Positions 7,422-9,279 of a stretch of DNA of 9,279 nucleotides are shown piece by piece. This DNA is from an uncultured Blautia sp. (GTDB lineage Bacteria > Bacillota > Clostridia > Lachnospirales > Lachnospiraceae), in the NCBI GenBank assembly GCA_934378195.1, contig CAKRPO010000067.1, positions 1 through 9,279 on the forward strand, written 5' to 3'. Under the pieces are notes generated by a model. That model did no database searches and was not told the origin of the DNA. It was given only the letters and a program-made list of their open reading frames with translations. Made by a program: the position numbers and the translations under genes. Each line of letters begins with the position of its first letter. Within the stretch, counting starts at the first letter, position 1.

Positions 7422-9119
7422 TTATTCAGACGGATTCGAATTTCGAATCTGCTCTGTCAATTCCTCTCCACCCTGCTCATACCATTCGGTTACAAAGGTA
7501 TCAAAATAGTTAACTGACTTTACCCCCATAATAATCTGGATGAAGGTGTCTTTTTCGAGCTGCTGAAGAGACTTCGGTATTTCACCGTCTGCATCATCCA
7601 GATATCTTTTGGCTGTTGACCGGTAGTTTCCTTCTATCAACCTTCCAACTGCTGCAAGTCTGGATTCATATGCTGCCCAGTCTTCCGCCGTTTCTGATTT
7701 TCCCTGAATAAATTTTTCTGCTGCATCGTAATAAGATTTCTCAATTGCACTTAAACTTTCTTCTTTTCGCATGCCGCTCATTACACTCTGGATATCTTTT
7801 GTAATCTGAAATGTCGCCTCATTATAATCAACATTGATAACCAGCGGTCTGGCTGTCGGTTCTACGTTAAGAGCAAAATAGTCATTTACCTCATCCGCAT
7901 CCTTGGCCTCATATCTGCTATAATCAAACAATACACTGATTATCTTCATTACAATTTCCGGATGCTCATATCCCTTGCGTACAACAACATATTTATTATC
8001 CTGAAAAGTATCATATACATTCTGCCAGTCTGTCGGCTGTAGATAAAACGGCTGCCAGTTTGCCTCTTTGTCTGTCTCATAAACATCCATCAGTGGATTG
8101 TTCGGTGTCCACCACAGGCCAAAAAAAGCTCCACATTTTCCATTTATCACCAGATCTCTGAGGTTGTTCTGCGCGCGCAATGCAAAATTCTTATCCAACA
8201 CTCCACGTTCATAGAGTTCATGCAGATAACTCAGTGCATTTTTTGTTTCTTCTGTTACGGAACCATACACGATCTTACCATTTTGATTTACCCACCTTTG
8301 TGGACTGGCTCCAAATTTATCAAAAACAGGATCTACTGAATAATTAGAGCTGGTAGTTCCCACCAGATCTGTATCACAAACGAGTCCGATCGGGTCTTCT
8401 CCATCCTCCGTGCCCATTTTATTCTGGACAAATTTTTCTACTATGTCAAATGCATCTTCCAGTGTTTTCGGATTTTCAAGGCCAAGCTTATCCATCCAGT
8501 CCTTACGCAGCCACATCAGACGCGGACCATGATCTGTAACGGTCTCCGGAATTGCCATCAGTTTTCCATTAAATCGCACAGAATCCAGAAGATCGCTTCC
8601 ATAGCTCTCAAACATCTCTTTGATTCTCTCTGAAGTGCAATTCTCATATACTTCGCTCAGATCTTCCACAAGATCATTATCAACCATTTCTTTGAGTGTT
8701 TCTCTATCCGAAACCACCAATACATCCGGCAGCGTCTGGTCTTTTACAAGAATGTTCACAAATTCATCATATCGATCTTCCCGTTCCATGTAGACATTGT
8801 TATTCTGAATATTCAGTATTTTTCTGAGATAACGGGTGTAAGCATTGTCGTCATAGGTATTTCCTTCCGGAAGATTTGAATCATTCGCACCACTCATTTG
8901 TCCTAAAGTATACGTTACAAGTTCAGGATAAGCACCATAAGGAGTCTGCGCAGCTGTTTCCCAGGTACCGGCACGGACTGTCTCTGTAGATTCCGTATTT
9001 TCTTTTGCTGCCGATGTTTTTTTCTGATTCATCTCCTGCGAATCACTGCTGCATCCGCAGACAGCTATAGTTATGCTTCCTATCAGAACAACAGGCAGTT
9101 TTTTCCATTTACTATTCAT
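7422..9119 (-). CDS. Extracellular solute-binding lipoprotein, family 1 (LplA/YtcQ-like), ABC sugar uptake or sensing
   Basis: A 565-residue surface lipoprotein of the large sugar/oligosaccharide-binding class. The N-terminus (MNSKWKK, then a hydrophobic run 8-20) ends in a lipobox; Cys23 in V-C-G-C is the likely lipidated residue, with Cys21 less suitable. A Ser/Glu/Thr-rich tether follows to about residue 55. Family marks include LPDVLVVSD, NGKLMAIPE (184-192) and WLRKDWMDKLGLENPKTLEDA (203 onward), the usual order for these proteins, then PFYLQPTDW, where related proteins describe the expected text of the second lobe. Its start codon overlaps the kinase gene's stop by 8 bp, with the ribosome binding site inside that gene, implying translational coupling. 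In related Firmicutes loci such proteins sit with YesMN two-component genes and LplBC permeases; here no permease follows, so they must be upstream, elsewhere, or absent. The substrate cannot be read from the sequence. Confidence 0.9.
   Translation of the reverse strand: MNSKWKKLPVVLIGSITIAVCGCSSDSQEMNQKKTSAAKENTESTETVRAGTWETAAQTPYGAYPELVTYTLGQMSGANDSNLPEGNTYDDNAYTRYLRKILNIQNNNVYMEREDRYDEFVNILVKDQTLPDVLVVSDRETLKEMVDNDLVEDLSEVYENCTSERIKEMFESYGSDLLDSVRFNGKLMAIPETVTDHGPRLMWLRKDWMDKLGLENPKTLEDAFDIVEKFVQNKMGTEDGEDPIGLVCDTDLVGTTSSNYSVDPVFDKFGASPQRWVNQNGKIVYGSVTEETKNALSYLHELYERGVLDKNFALRAQNNLRDLVINGKCGAFFGLWWTPNNPLMDVYETDKEANWQPFYLQPTDWQNVYDTFQDNKYVVVRKGYEHPEIVMKIISVLFDYSRYEAKDADEVNDYFALNVEPTARPLVINVDYNEATFQITKDIQSVMSGMRKEESLSAIEKSYYDAAEKFIQGKSETAEDWAAYESRLAAVGRLIEGNYRSTAKRYLDDADGEIPKSLQQLEKDTFIQIIMGVKSVNYFDTFVTEWYEQGGEELTEQIRNSNPSE
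7433..7449. repeat. Perfect palindrome at the convergent gene ends
   Basis: GATTCGAA (7433-7440) and TTCGAATC (7442-7449) are perfect inverted repeats around one base. On the plus strand the stem can be extended by G:U and C:G pairs to 7431-7451. It lies inside the last codons of the solute-binding protein gene and just after the LuxR stop. No T-run follows the stem on either strand, so it is not a canonical terminator, but there is no better candidate for ending either transcript. Confidence 0.4.
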
Positions 9120-9279
9120 TCTCTCTGCCCTCCTTCGGAAATTTCATGATAACAGTCGTGCCTTCATCCGGTGCACTGAAAATATGAATTCCGTAATTCT
9201 CCCCATAAAGAAGCCGGATACGGTCATTTACATTCTTAAGGCCATATCCTTTTGCCTGATAAGTTACCAGAGTTTCTGC
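9112..9279 (-). CDS. Sensor histidine kinase, YesM-like, C-terminal end only (truncated by window edge)
   Basis: The open frame enters from the right edge and ends at TAG 9114-9112, giving the last 55 residues. KGYGLKNVNDRIRLLYG is the G-box/ATP-lid segment of the HATPase_c domain in the YesM/LytS-type kinase family, and EGTTVIMKFP is the final beta strand. The sensor, membrane segments, HAMP and phospho-acceptor His are outside the window. In this family the kinase usually works with an AraC-type YesN response regulator controlling carbohydrate genes; that partner is not visible. The stop overlaps the start of the solute-binding protein gene by 8 bp (ATGAATAG), so the two are one operon. Confidence 0.9.
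   Translation of the reverse strand, partial: AETLVTYQAKGYGLKNVNDRIRLLYGENYGIHIFSAPDEGTTVIMKFPKEGRENE
9129..9135 (-). promoter_or_regulatory. Ribosome binding site of the solute-binding protein, inside the kinase gene
   Basis: AAGGAGG on the minus strand at 9135-9129, nine bases before the ATG at 9119-9117, decides the start of the solute-binding protein. It encodes part of the kinase's last residues (PKEGRENE), so both genes are read from one mRNA. Confidence 0.8.

Overview
The window looks like chromosomal DNA from a low-GC Gram-positive anaerobe of the Clostridia, most likely a Lachnospiraceae gut commensal (Blautia/Ruminococcus-like). This is inferred from the AT-rich intergenic DNA, the strong AGGAGG-type ribosome binding sites, the short GlgP, and the histidine kinase plus lipoprotein solute-binding protein pair. 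The genus is a guess. I see no insertion sequence, phage gene, CRISPR array, tRNA or rRNA gene inside the window.

Layout from left to right. (1) Positions 1-137 contain no gene. They hold a strong leftward sigma-A promoter (extended -10, perfect -35, A-tract upstream) and the -35 half of a second, closely similar promoter at the very edge. Both fire out of the window to the left; tandem A-tract promoters of this kind usually drive a stable-RNA operon or another very highly expressed unit. (2) Positions 138-1013 (minus) encode an AraC-family regulator with an N-terminal cupin. It is divergent from glgP (1171-3438, plus), an alpha-glucan phosphorylase. The 157-bp gap between them carries two identical 11-bp repeats placed over the predicted promoters. 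(3) Positions 3568-4923 and 4944-7418 (plus) are a tight two-gene unit: an exported protein built of beta-sandwich/Ig-like domains, then a large MalT/LuxR-type STAND transcription regulator. (4) Positions 7422-9119 (minus) encode a lipoprotein sugar-type solute-binding protein. It overlaps by 8 bp the end of a YesM-like sensor histidine kinase that runs off the right edge. This leftward unit meets the LuxR gene tail to tail with only 3 bp between stop codons.

The common theme is carbohydrate sensing and use: glucan phosphorolysis, three different regulator types (AraC, MalT-like, two-component) and a solute-binding protein. No cluster here is a complete transport or degradation locus; no ABC permease or glycoside hydrolase gene is present. 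The most notable items are the outward tandem promoters, the repeat pair between araC-type gene and glgP, the unexplained pairing of a secreted Ig-like protein with a MalT-like regulator, and the kinase/solute-binding-protein pair that ends without permease genes. I did not find anything that I can claim is a new defence or mobile system.
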